From a bacterium (GTDB taxonomy: Bacteria; Hydrogenedentota; Hydrogenedentia; Hydrogenedentiales; SLHB01): a DNA stretch of 23,196 bases. The notes under the pieces are model-generated. The model was given only the letters and a program-made list of their open reading frames with translations, ran no database searches and was not told the origin of the DNA. The stretch spans positions 1 to 23,196 of the forward strand of contig JAAEQP010001291.1 in assembly GCA_024231375.1 (NCBI GenBank), in the 5' to 3' direction. Made by a program: the position numbers and the translations under genes. Below are positions 16,614-23,196 of this stretch, piece after piece; the first letter of the stretch is position 1; every line of letters begins with the position of its first letter.

Positions 16614-17960
16614 CTACACGTTCTCCGGCACCACGTACGGTTCGCGGTACTCACGCTTGAGCAGAGCGCCGGCTTGCGGGTCGCCGGGAATGGCCTCGTT
16701 TGCGCCGTCGTACTCGATGCGGCGGCCGCCCAGTCGTACCCCCATATTGCCCAGATGCACCAAGGCCGCGCTCTGGTGGCCGATTTCGATGTCGGCGTTG
16801 GGGCGTTCGCGGGTGCGCACGCAGTCGATGAAGTTGTCGCGATGGGCATCCGTGGCGTCGCGGCCGTAGCCCTGGTCGACCACCTTGCCCTCGCTGGTCA
16901 ATGCCTGCCAGCCGCCGCCGTGTCGGCCCACATACAGCATCTGCTTCGTGCCATAGACCTCGATGCGGCTTGAGTTCTGCGGCCAGTCCGGGAATGCGTC
17001 TGTGGCGCGGACCTTGCCCGGCGTCTTCGCCATGTACCGGGCGAACTGGCTCAGTTCGAAGGTCATGACCGCGTCGTCGTATTCGAATGACACGACCTGC
17101 GTGTCTGGGACTTCCCTGTCGTCGTCGAAGGCCATGTTGCCTCCCATCGCGTGCACGGTCTTCGGGTAGGGCTTGTCGCCCATGAGCAAGCGGGCCACGT
17201 CAAGCTGGTGGATTCCGTCGTCGGCGAAGTCACCTCCCGAATACGCCCAGTAGTTCTTCCAGCCCCCGTGGAAATGGGCCTCGTTGAACGGGCGCATCGG
17301 CGCCGGGCCCAAATACTTGTCGTAGTCCACGCCCGAGGGCATCTCGCCGTCGGGAGGACAGGTGAAAGGGCCCCCTCCTTCGAGGTTGAAGACTTTGACG
17401 AGGGGGACGTCACCCGCGGCGCCGCTCTCGATGTATTCGCGGGCCGCACGGACATAGGGCGCGCTGCGATTCTGGCTGCCGACCTGCACCACGCACTCGT
17501 ACTTGCGGGCTGCCTCGACCATCTTGCGGCCTTCCCAGATGTTGTGGGACGGCGGCTTCTCCACATACACGTCTTTGCCCGCCTGACACGCCCAGATAGT
17601 GGCCAGACCATGCCAATGATCGCAGGTAGCAACGACCACGGCATCGACGTCCTTGTCGTCGAAGATGCGACGCATGTCCGTCACGGCCTTGGGCTTCTTC
17701 TTCTGCACGCGTTCCACCTCTTTCGGGTGACGGCCAACGCGCGCCTCGTCCACGTCACAGACGTAGGCCACCTCGCAGTCTTCACGCCAGGCAAACCCTC
17801 GGCTGTGCCCGCGGCCCCGGCCGCCCAACCCGACGACACCCATCACGACCTTGTCGTTCGCCTTGTCGCGGCGCACCCGCTGAGCCGACGCGGTGCCCGC
17901 GGCCGCCCCGAAAGCGACAAACGTCGTTGCCGTACGATTAAGAAAAGACCGTCTATCCAC
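16614..17960 (-). CDS. Tat-exported Gfo/Idh/MocA-family oxidoreductase
   Basis: The 448-residue protein has a twin-arginine leader (RRSFLNR at 3-9, Ala-rich to about 26). A Rossmann NAD(P) domain follows (VVGLGGRGRGH, 42-52; CDVD at 68-71; ATCDHWHG at 111-118; EKPPSHNIWEG at 134-144). The second half is the family's C-terminal alpha/beta domain, including GGDFADDGIHQLDVARLLMG. Members oxidise or reduce sugars, inositols and sugar derivatives. The Tat signal is the pattern common in planctomycete-type paralogue families. The start is GTG 17960 with AAGGAGAGA at 17973-17965. It lies downstream of the amidohydrolase gene, separated by palindromes and one copy of the 80-bp repeat. Confidence 0.93.
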   Translation of the reverse strand: MDRRSFLNRTATTFVAFGAAAGTASAQRVRRDKANDKVVMGVVGLGGRGRGHSRGFAWREDCEVAYVCDVDEARVGRHPKEVERVQKKKPKAVTDMRRIFDDKDVDAVVVATCDHWHGLATIWACQAGKDVYVEKPPSHNIWEGRKMVEAARKYECVVQVGSQNRSAPYVRAAREYIESGAAGDVPLVKVFNLEGGGPFTCPPDGEMPSGVDYDKYLGPAPMRPFNEAHFHGGWKNYWAYSGGDFADDGIHQLDVARLLMGDKPYPKTVHAMGGNMAFDDDREVPDTQVVSFEYDDAVMTFELSQFARYMAKTPGKVRATDAFPDWPQNSSRIEVYGTKQMLYVGRHGGGWQALTSEGKVVDQGYGRDATDAHRDNFIDCVRTRERPNADIEIGHQSAALVHLGNMGVRLGGRRIEYDGANEAIPGDPQAGALLKREYREPYVVPENV

Positions 17961-18013
17961 TGTATCTCTCCTTCACACGCTAGAGGCCCGAAACACCGGT
18001 TTCCGATCTTAGC

Positions 18014-18043
18014 CCGTCCTGCCTGGACGGTCAATACTGACCG
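18014..18043. repeat. Two interlocked palindromes upstream of the oxidoreductase gene
   Basis: CCGTCC (18014-18019) pairs with GGACGG (18025-18030), and CGGTCA (18028-18033) pairs with TGACCG (18038-18043). The two share 18028-18030, so they cannot form together. They lie 54-83 bp upstream of the GTG and could be an operator or a remnant terminator; no T tract is seen. Confidence 0.4.
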
Positions 18044-18055
18044 GGGAACCCTGTC

Positions 18056-18135
18056 GTTTCCGAATCGGACAGGATGGAATACTTCGCCGCGTGTAGCTTT
18101 CGTCGGAAAGCGGGTCCATTTTGCGCCTCACCAGG
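18056..18135 (+). repeat. 80-bp repeat, copy A
   Basis: This segment aligns without gaps to 22011-22090 (about 61 of 80 bases identical by manual count). It includes a CTTTC-NNNN-GAAAG hairpin at about 18097-18110 and the sequence aligned to the fba -10 (AATACT here, 18078-18083). It overlaps the last codons and stop of the minus-strand amidohydrolase gene. It is read in the same direction as copy B. Confidence 0.75.
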
Positions 18136-19558
18136 CGCGCAAGGTGCGGTCCAGATCGAACGTCTCATGGGCGTTGCCTCGCATGATTCGATTGACGAGA
18201 GCCGGGACATGGGATTCGGAAAGCCACCCTTCCTGCACAAGCTCCTCAATCGCCTGTGCGATGCCGCAACGAGCGATTCTCGCATGCCCGGGAACAAGCT
18301 CGACCGGCAGGTAGTCCCCCCCGAAAGTGAACACCTTGCTCGCTGGCGCCGCCATGATGAACTCCTTCAGGAAACGGGCGGCCGCCAATGGGTTGATGAT
18401 CCAGGCCCAACACATGTCCGCGTACACCTGAGGGTAGTGCTTGCACAAAGCAATGAGTTCCTCTTGGTAGGGGTAGGAGATATGCATTAGCACGAATCGT
18501 GTGTCTGGAAAATCGCGAAACAGAGAGCAGAGGTCACTCAGGTTGTCTCGCACACGACGGAGGTTCATGCTGCCGTGTCCTGCAAAATAGCCCGTGTGCA
18601 GCTTAACGGGGAGGCCGCACTCAGTGGCCTTTGCTACGCAGTAGCGGAACAGGTGGTCCTGCAGTGCCTTCAACTCCTCCTTCGCGAGCGACTTCTCGTC
18701 CTCTGCAAAGCGTTTGAACAATGGAGCGGCGTCTTCCGCGGAAACGTTGTCGAACTTCAGCGTGCGCCAGTAGGCTCCCTGGTCCTTGACGGCGATGGCG
18801 CGTGGGCCGTATTTCTCGAAGCAGGTGTCGATCGTAGCGTGGCATTCCGCGAGGCTGGCCACATCGCCTCCCGCCTCGTGCCGCAGAGTGTCCATGCGCA
18901 AGCCTGTCCCCAGACCGATCGTCCACAGGTCCTGTGCCAACAGGTCGGGTTGCTCCTCGTTGTCTCGGAACACCGGCCCGTTGAGACAGTTCACGTGCGC
19001 GTACTCAATGTTGGCGACATCCCTGAGGATGCGGCGGTAGTAGCCGGGTTGGACTTGTTCGCGCAGCTTGTCACTAATGGCTTGGCAGTTGTCGCCACGG
19101 ATATCGTCTTCATCGTAGAGGGCACGAACGCTTTCCCGCACGCAGCGCAGGTAGCCGGTGTGCCGACAGCGTTCATAGTAGGGAGCAACGATCTTCCATT
19201 TGTCATGCGGTTCCAGGCCGGGTGAGATGAGCTTCTTGTAGTCTTGTGGGGGCAGGCCGGCAACTTGCAGATCCGAGTCCGCGTAGTGACTCAACAGCAT
19301 TCCGAAGTCCGGCACCGGGTTCGCGTCGGGGTCGGTCTTGTCCTGAACGCGCTTCGACTCCGGCCAAAGATGCTCGTGCGTGTCTACGAAGGGGGTGGCG
19401 TCGACCAGGTTTCGGATAGTTCCGTCAGGTGGACTGCTACAGATGGTCCCGCCCTCGACATGGTGTCCCGCGACACATCCCGAGGCCCCCGCCATACCCA
19501 GTCCGACGGACGCCCCCGCGGCTTGGACGAAGGTCCGTCGATTCACGTGGTCTGTCAT
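18128..19558 (-). CDS. Tat-exported amidohydrolase-family protein
   Basis: The 476-residue protein has a twin-arginine leader (NRRTFVQA, 6-13) ending near ASGC (25-28), possibly a Tat lipoprotein. The amidohydrolase TIM-barrel signature is clear: FVDTHEHLW (metal ligands H61, H63), VKLHTG on the central strand, VLMHISYPY, and FGGDYLP with a likely catalytic Asp. The family includes amidohydrolase-2 decarboxylases, lactonases and glucuronate isomerase-like enzymes; which one this is cannot be told. AGGGAGAG (19573-19566) precedes the ATG. The start overlaps the stop of the upstream lyase-like gene by ATGA, indicating coupling and a shared pathway. Confidence 0.87.
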   Translation of the reverse strand: MTDHVNRRTFVQAAGASVGLGMAGASGCVAGHHVEGGTICSSPPDGTIRNLVDATPFVDTHEHLWPESKRVQDKTDPDANPVPDFGMLLSHYADSDLQVAGLPPQDYKKLISPGLEPHDKWKIVAPYYERCRHTGYLRCVRESVRALYDEDDIRGDNCQAISDKLREQVQPGYYRRILRDVANIEYAHVNCLNGPVFRDNEEQPDLLAQDLWTIGLGTGLRMDTLRHEAGGDVASLAECHATIDTCFEKYGPRAIAVKDQGAYWRTLKFDNVSAEDAAPLFKRFAEDEKSLAKEELKALQDHLFRYCVAKATECGLPVKLHTGYFAGHGSMNLRRVRDNLSDLCSLFRDFPDTRFVLMHISYPYQEELIALCKHYPQVYADMCWAWIINPLAAARFLKEFIMAAPASKVFTFGGDYLPVELVPGHARIARCGIAQAIEELVQEGWLSESHVPALVNRIMRGNAHETFDLDRTLRAW

Positions 19559-21849
19559 TGCTCTGCTCTCCCTGGGTGAATGTAGTCATAGGGGCGCTTG
19601 GTTTGTAGCGAATCGGCCTCGACATTCCTTTCGAGCGGGTTGAACACCACCCACTCGATCCGGCCAGGCTCCATCTCAAATCGGAGCACGGTCGCCTCGA
19701 CATCGTCGCGGACTGCCCGGATACCGGCGGCACATGCCGTAGCTTGAAGGTCGTCGCCGTAGATCGCTTTGGCGCCGGGGTTGTTCGTGTTGGCGCGGGC
19801 GCGGTAGGGTTGATGAGGGTAGTAGACTTGGGTAAACGTGACCTTGTCTCCCTCCGCGGGCCTACCCTCCCAAAGATAGCGCACCTGCGCGGGACACACC
19901 TCCGTACGTGGGTCGTCCAAGAATCGGTCCACCACCTGCAGGCGGCAATCCTCGCGAGGCGCAAACCAGACCAGCAAGTCGACGGGAGGGGTCTCCATTT
20001 CGATCTGCCCGTTGCTGGCCACGGGCGCGCCAAGGAACGTGTTCGCCCAGTGGACGCCAATCTGGGGGCCGATGTTGCGTGTGTTCCACAAAGGCGCTAC
20101 GCGGGCCGTGAAGCTCTCTTCGAACGTGACCGTCTCGCGCGTGGCCAGGAATCGGTTCTTGACGAACACGAACTCGCGCTCATAGACAACGGGCAAGCCG
20201 TCCATGTTCTGCACCCGGACACGAGCGAAGGTGGCGTCGGACCGATCTTCGAAGTACGTCATCTCGGATTGGATGTCCGGCATCCTTCCCCTTCGCCATT
20301 CCTCATCAATGCGCAACGGATCGGGGTGATAACGGCACTTGGCTGAGCCTTCGACATCTTCGATCATGAGCCGGTTTTCCTGGGACCCGCCCTTGCTCGT
20401 GACAATCTGGGTGAAGGGCGCGCCCCACCGGGTGAGGCCCATGATGCCGCCCGGGTTGGCGGGGAAGCTGGTGGGATGCAACTCAACGAGCGCAAACAGA
20501 TCGCCCGGATTCCAGCCGCTACGCAGAATGAGTTTGTCCGGCCATTCCCTTCCCGTGATGTACCAACTGCAGCAGAGGTGGCCCCGGTTCGGGGCGGGAT
20601 CGGCATTGCCCAACAACCGTTCCGTCAGGTCCGCGTCAGTATGCGGCAGACGGACAGCCTCCGTGCGCTTGTTCCACAACGACCCGGCGGAAGGGGGGAC
20701 GGGCTTCACCGAGTCGTCCGCAACAAGCCAGGCCAAGGCCACGTGTTGACCGCTCTCGCGTTCGAGTAGGTAACGGTCCTTTCGCATGGCGTCCGACTGA
20801 TACTCCATGTAATTCATGACCTTGTGTGCGGCGTACCGGTACTTGCCGTTCCCGGTCTTGGTCCCCGCGAGTTCCAGCGCGAAGAGGCGGAAGCCCGCCG
20901 TGCTGTTCCAGCCGCCGTTGGGACCATAGGGATTGACCGCGCCGTCCGGCGTAACCTCATCCGTGAGACGCCGCCATAGTCTTTGCATGCCCGGGTGGGT
21001 CACGGCGCGGTCGTCGCCTAGATACTGGTCGCCGCAACAAAGCAGCATGAAGATGGGGCCGGGGAAATATCCGGTGTCGTTCTGGGGCACCTCCTTATGC
21101 TTCCAGAAATCGCCGAAAACAAGTGCCGCGTACCGTGTCCAATGCGCCGCCTCGGGGATGTCCGGATACCATTTCGCTGCGAGTCCCTTCGCGAGTCCTT
21201 CCGGCATTGACCGGTGGCAACCGCCGCGCCATTCAATGGGTTCGCTCGCCCACACGTGCAGGTTTCGGCAGTAGTCGAGCCAGAGATCGCGGAACCACGC
21301 CTCCTCCTCCGACATCAACCCGCCCGCGATCAGATACTTTCGGTAGACCGGGATAAACGCGGGCTCCTCGATGAATTGCTCGGTCCAGCCCTTCTCCGCG
21401 ACCTCTTCAAGGGTAGCGCGGTGCCAGTCCTTGAGCATCGTGACAATGGCTTCTCCCCAGCGTCGATCTCCGGTCTGGACGTACTTCGCCAGCACAGGCA
21501 TGAAGCACCGTGGCCCTTCGAGTCCGAGGGCGGGCGAATCTGCCAGCTTGGACAGGCCCTGTTCCTCGAGCCAACTCATGTACGTCGATCTGTCTACAGG
21601 CTTGTGCTGAATTGGATAGAACGCGCGATTTGATACGTCGGGAACGCCGAACCGATACCGTTCAACCGACGGGCTGTACATTGTCGGAGGCGCGACTCGT
21701 TCCGCCGGGAGGGGACTGGCCTGGGGGGATGCTGCACCCGAAGCCGCCCTGACGACCGGCAGCGATGTCGTGCCGAAGGAGGCGGCCACGAATACGAGCG
21801 GCACGGCGAGTGCCGCAAGCCGCAGTCGCGGCGATACATGAAGATTCAT
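19555..21849 (-). CDS. Secreted heparinase/polysaccharide-lyase-like protein
   Basis: From ATG 21849 the product is 764 residues with a signal peptide (hydrophobic core about 10-27, followed by an Ala/Ser/Pro-rich linker). The N-terminal half is rich in aromatic, helix-forming segments like an alpha/alpha toroid (for example EEAWFRDLWLDYCRNLHVW and GGCHRSMPEGLAKGLA). The C-terminal half is beta-rich (EREFVFVKNRFLATRETVTF and WEGRPAEGDKVTF regions). This two-part plan is that of heparinase II/III and related lyases, but I cannot assign a family or catalytic residues. A GTG at 21882 would add 11 residues; the ATG is preferred because it directly precedes the signal peptide. It is the first gene of the minus-strand cluster. 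Confidence 0.72.
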   Translation of the reverse strand: MNLHVSPRLRLAALAVPLVFVAASFGTTSLPVVRAASGAASPQASPLPAERVAPPTMYSPSVERYRFGVPDVSNRAFYPIQHKPVDRSTYMSWLEEQGLSKLADSPALGLEGPRCFMPVLAKYVQTGDRRWGEAIVTMLKDWHRATLEEVAEKGWTEQFIEEPAFIPVYRKYLIAGGLMSEEEAWFRDLWLDYCRNLHVWASEPIEWRGGCHRSMPEGLAKGLAAKWYPDIPEAAHWTRYAALVFGDFWKHKEVPQNDTGYFPGPIFMLLCCGDQYLGDDRAVTHPGMQRLWRRLTDEVTPDGAVNPYGPNGGWNSTAGFRLFALELAGTKTGNGKYRYAAHKVMNYMEYQSDAMRKDRYLLERESGQHVALAWLVADDSVKPVPPSAGSLWNKRTEAVRLPHTDADLTERLLGNADPAPNRGHLCCSWYITGREWPDKLILRSGWNPGDLFALVELHPTSFPANPGGIMGLTRWGAPFTQIVTSKGGSQENRLMIEDVEGSAKCRYHPDPLRIDEEWRRGRMPDIQSEMTYFEDRSDATFARVRVQNMDGLPVVYEREFVFVKNRFLATRETVTFEESFTARVAPLWNTRNIGPQIGVHWANTFLGAPVASNGQIEMETPPVDLLVWFAPREDCRLQVVDRFLDDPRTEVCPAQVRYLWEGRPAEGDKVTFTQVYYPHQPYRARANTNNPGAKAIYGDDLQATACAAGIRAVRDDVEATVLRFEMEPGRIEWVVFNPLERNVEADSLQTKRPYDYIHPGRAEQ

Positions 21850-21921
21850 CGTATTGTTGACTTCCTGATCCGCTTGGCACACCCCACCGACGAGTTGGGG
21901 CTCAACCTGCTCTGGACGTGC

Positions 21922-21954
21922 ATCATATCACCATCTGACCGCAATTCGTGTCAA
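21922..21954 (-). promoter_or_regulatory. Possible promoter of the minus-strand cluster
   Basis: On the minus strand TTGACA (21954-21949) is exact and TATGAT (21927-21922) is a good -10, but they are 21 bp apart, longer than usual. An alternative weaker -10 (TGATAT) gives 18 bp. It lies 73 bp before the start at 21849. Confidence 0.35.
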
Positions 21955-22008
21955 GCAATGAGAAGTGCGTGACCCCGGACGCATGAGAGGCTTGCGCGAG
22001 CGCCCCGG

Positions 22009-22038
22009 TTGCTTCCGAATCCGGCAGGATGCTATACT
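22009..22038 (+). promoter_or_regulatory. Probable fba promoter
   Basis: TTGCTT (22009-22014), 18 bp, then TATACT (22033-22038). The -10 is strong and the -35 weak. The leader would be about 135 nt. The core is inside the 80-bp repeat, and the corresponding positions in copy A are degraded (TCGTTT, AATACT). Confidence 0.45.
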
Positions 22039-22090
22039 CCACGGCGTGTGGCTTTCGCGAGAAAGTCAGTCCAATTTGCGCTCAACCAGG
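22011..22090 (+). repeat. 80-bp repeat, copy B (fba promoter/leader)
   Basis: This aligns without gaps to 18056-18135. Shared blocks are TTCCGAAT, CAGGATG, ATACT, GCGTGT, GCTTTCG and TTTGCGC...CCAGG. A CTTTC-GCGA-GAAAG hairpin is conserved in stem but differs in loop from copy A. The gap 21850-22180 otherwise holds only promoter elements and a CCCCA/TGGGG hairpin near 21883-21899. Confidence 0.75.
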
Positions 22091-22180
22091 GTGATTGTAA
22101 GCTTTCCGGCTCGGGCGGCCTGTGCTTCAGATCAGCCTTGGAGCCGTGTTACCAAGAAACGCTACAGAGGAGATAGAACC

Positions 22181-23196
22181 ATGCCACTCGTACCGATGCG
22201 TCAGATTCTCGATGAGGCCGCCAAGGGCGGTTACGGCGTTGGCGCTTTCAACGTCAACAACATGGAACAGATCCAGGCCATCATGGAAGCCGCCAGCCAG
22301 ACCAAGAGCCCGGTCATCATCCAGGCCAGCCGCGGCGCGCTGAAGTACAGCAAGATGGTCTATCTCAAGAAGCTCATGGAAGCCGCGTGCGAAGAGAATC
22401 CCGACATCCCCGTCTCCATGCACCTCGATCACGGCAACAGCCTCGAGACCTGCAAGGAAGCCATCGAACTCGGATTCACGTCGGTCATGATCGACGGATC
22501 CCTCGCCGAAGACGGCAAGACCCCCAACACCTACGAGCAGAACGTCGAAATCACCAAGAAAGTCGTCGAGATGGCCCATCCCCTCGGCGTCACGGTTGAA
22601 GGCGAGCTTGGCGTGCTTGGCGGCATCGAAGACGGCCACGGCGCCGGCCTTTCGGTCGAAGAAGCCAACGCCCACCTTACCGACCCGGCCCAGGCCGAAG
22701 AATTCTTCGCCCTCACGGGTCTCGATGCGCTCGCGGTCGCCATCGGCACGAGCCACGGCGCCTACAAGTCCGGCCGCAAAGACCCCGAGACCGGCGAGAT
22801 GCTCCCGCCGGCACTGGCCATGGAACGCATCCACGAAATCCACGAGCGCATGCCCGGTTGCCATATGGTGATGCACGGGTCCAGCTCCGTTCCCAAGGAA
22901 CTCGTCGACATCGTCAACGAGTTCGGCGGCGAAATGCCCGGTACCTTCGGGATCTCGGTCGAGCAGATTCAGGACGGCATCAAGCACGGCGTCCGCAAGA
23001 TCAACGTCGACACCGACAGCCGTCTGGCCTTGACCGGCGCCATCCGCAAGGTGTTCGCTGAGAAGCCGACCGAATTCGACCCCCGCAAGTACCTCGCCCC
23101 GGCGCGCGACGCCATGCGCGACCTGGTCTACCTGCCCCGCATGGAGGCCTTTGGCCAGGCAGGGCACGCCGGCGACTACACGCCCATGACCCTGGA
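22181..23196 (+). CDS. fba: Class II fructose-bisphosphate aldolase (3' end cut by window)
   Basis: This zinc-dependent glycolytic/gluconeogenic enzyme interconverts fructose-1,6-bisphosphate with glyceraldehyde-3-phosphate and dihydroxyacetone phosphate. 338 codons are visible. The class II signatures are intact: HLDHG (81-85; D83 and metal ligand H84), SVMIDGS (101-107), EGELG...GGIEDG (140-152), AIGTSHGAYK (187-196, H192), VMHGSSSVP (230-238, H232) and KINVDTDSR (273-281). Only a few C-terminal residues should be missing, judging by family length. AGAGGAGA at 22166-22173 supports ATG 22181. Codon choice is strongly biased, as expected for a highly expressed gene. Confidence 0.97.
   Translation, partial: MPLVPMRQILDEAAKGGYGVGAFNVNNMEQIQAIMEAASQTKSPVIIQASRGALKYSKMVYLKKLMEAACEENPDIPVSMHLDHGNSLETCKEAIELGFTSVMIDGSLAEDGKTPNTYEQNVEITKKVVEMAHPLGVTVEGELGVLGGIEDGHGAGLSVEEANAHLTDPAQAEEFFALTGLDALAVAIGTSHGAYKSGRKDPETGEMLPPALAMERIHEIHERMPGCHMVMHGSSSVPKELVDIVNEFGGEMPGTFGISVEQIQDGIKHGVRKINVDTDSRLALTGAIRKVFAEKPTEFDPRKYLAPARDAMRDLVYLPRMEAFGQAGHAGDYTPMTL

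Noticed and set aside
17151..18314. 387-residue plus-strand open frame over the oxidoreductase gene
   Set aside because: Antisense to a clear Gfo/Idh/MocA gene, with no recognisable motif; it runs through palindromic intergenic sequence.
22127..23167. 346-residue minus-strand open frame antisense to fba
   Set aside because: fba has all class II aldolase motifs; the antisense frame is a composition shadow of its biased codons.

Overview
The window is GC-rich bacterial chromosome (roughly 60% G+C by eye) from a Gram-negative-type organism. Twin-arginine signal peptides on a Gfo/Idh/MocA oxidoreductase, a sugar-phosphate isomerase-like protein and an amidohydrolase, together with a secreted sugar-hydrolase-like protein and many dispersed palindromes, resemble Planctomycetes/PVC or Candidatus Hydrogenedentes genomes. 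This placement is inference; there is no rRNA or tRNA here to confirm it. No prophage, insertion sequence or CRISPR array was seen.

Layout. Left plus-strand block (263-4512): uvrC, overlapped by ATGA with a membrane-anchored alpha/beta hydrolase carrying a histone-H1-like Lys/Ala tail, then a Tat-exported sugar-phosphate isomerase-like TIM barrel. After a palindrome-containing gap comes a SAM methyltransferase (4770-5528). Then follows the most striking part: a 607-bp gap with a perfect-consensus sigma70 promoter (TTGACA-18-TATAAT) and about 330 nt of strongly self-complementary sequence, ahead of a chemoreceptor (6136-8523) whose sensor module is three tandem zinc-binding (CZB-type) units. 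A clean terminator follows. Next are a secreted metallo-beta-lactamase-fold protein, a convergent glutaminyl-peptide cyclotransferase lipoprotein, a palindrome cluster, and ogt on the minus strand. A plus-strand M16 peptidase with a C-terminal membrane/PH-like extension ends inside the convergent 3' end of the next cluster.

Right minus-strand block (21849 down to 13819): a secreted heparinase/lyase-like protein, a Tat amidohydrolase (ATGA-coupled), a Tat Gfo/Idh/MocA oxidoreductase, an interrupted ORF, a 3'(2'),5'-bisphosphate nucleotidase and a secreted beta-propeller glycosidase-like protein. It reads like a polysaccharide or sugar-acid utilisation cluster. Divergent from it is a class II fructose-bisphosphate aldolase gene that runs off the right edge.

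Most worth following up: the structured leader RNA of the chemoreceptor, the triple-CZB sensor, the M16-membrane fusion, the hydrolase with an H1-like tail, and a gapless 80-bp element present both upstream of fba and at the 3' end of the amidohydrolase gene.
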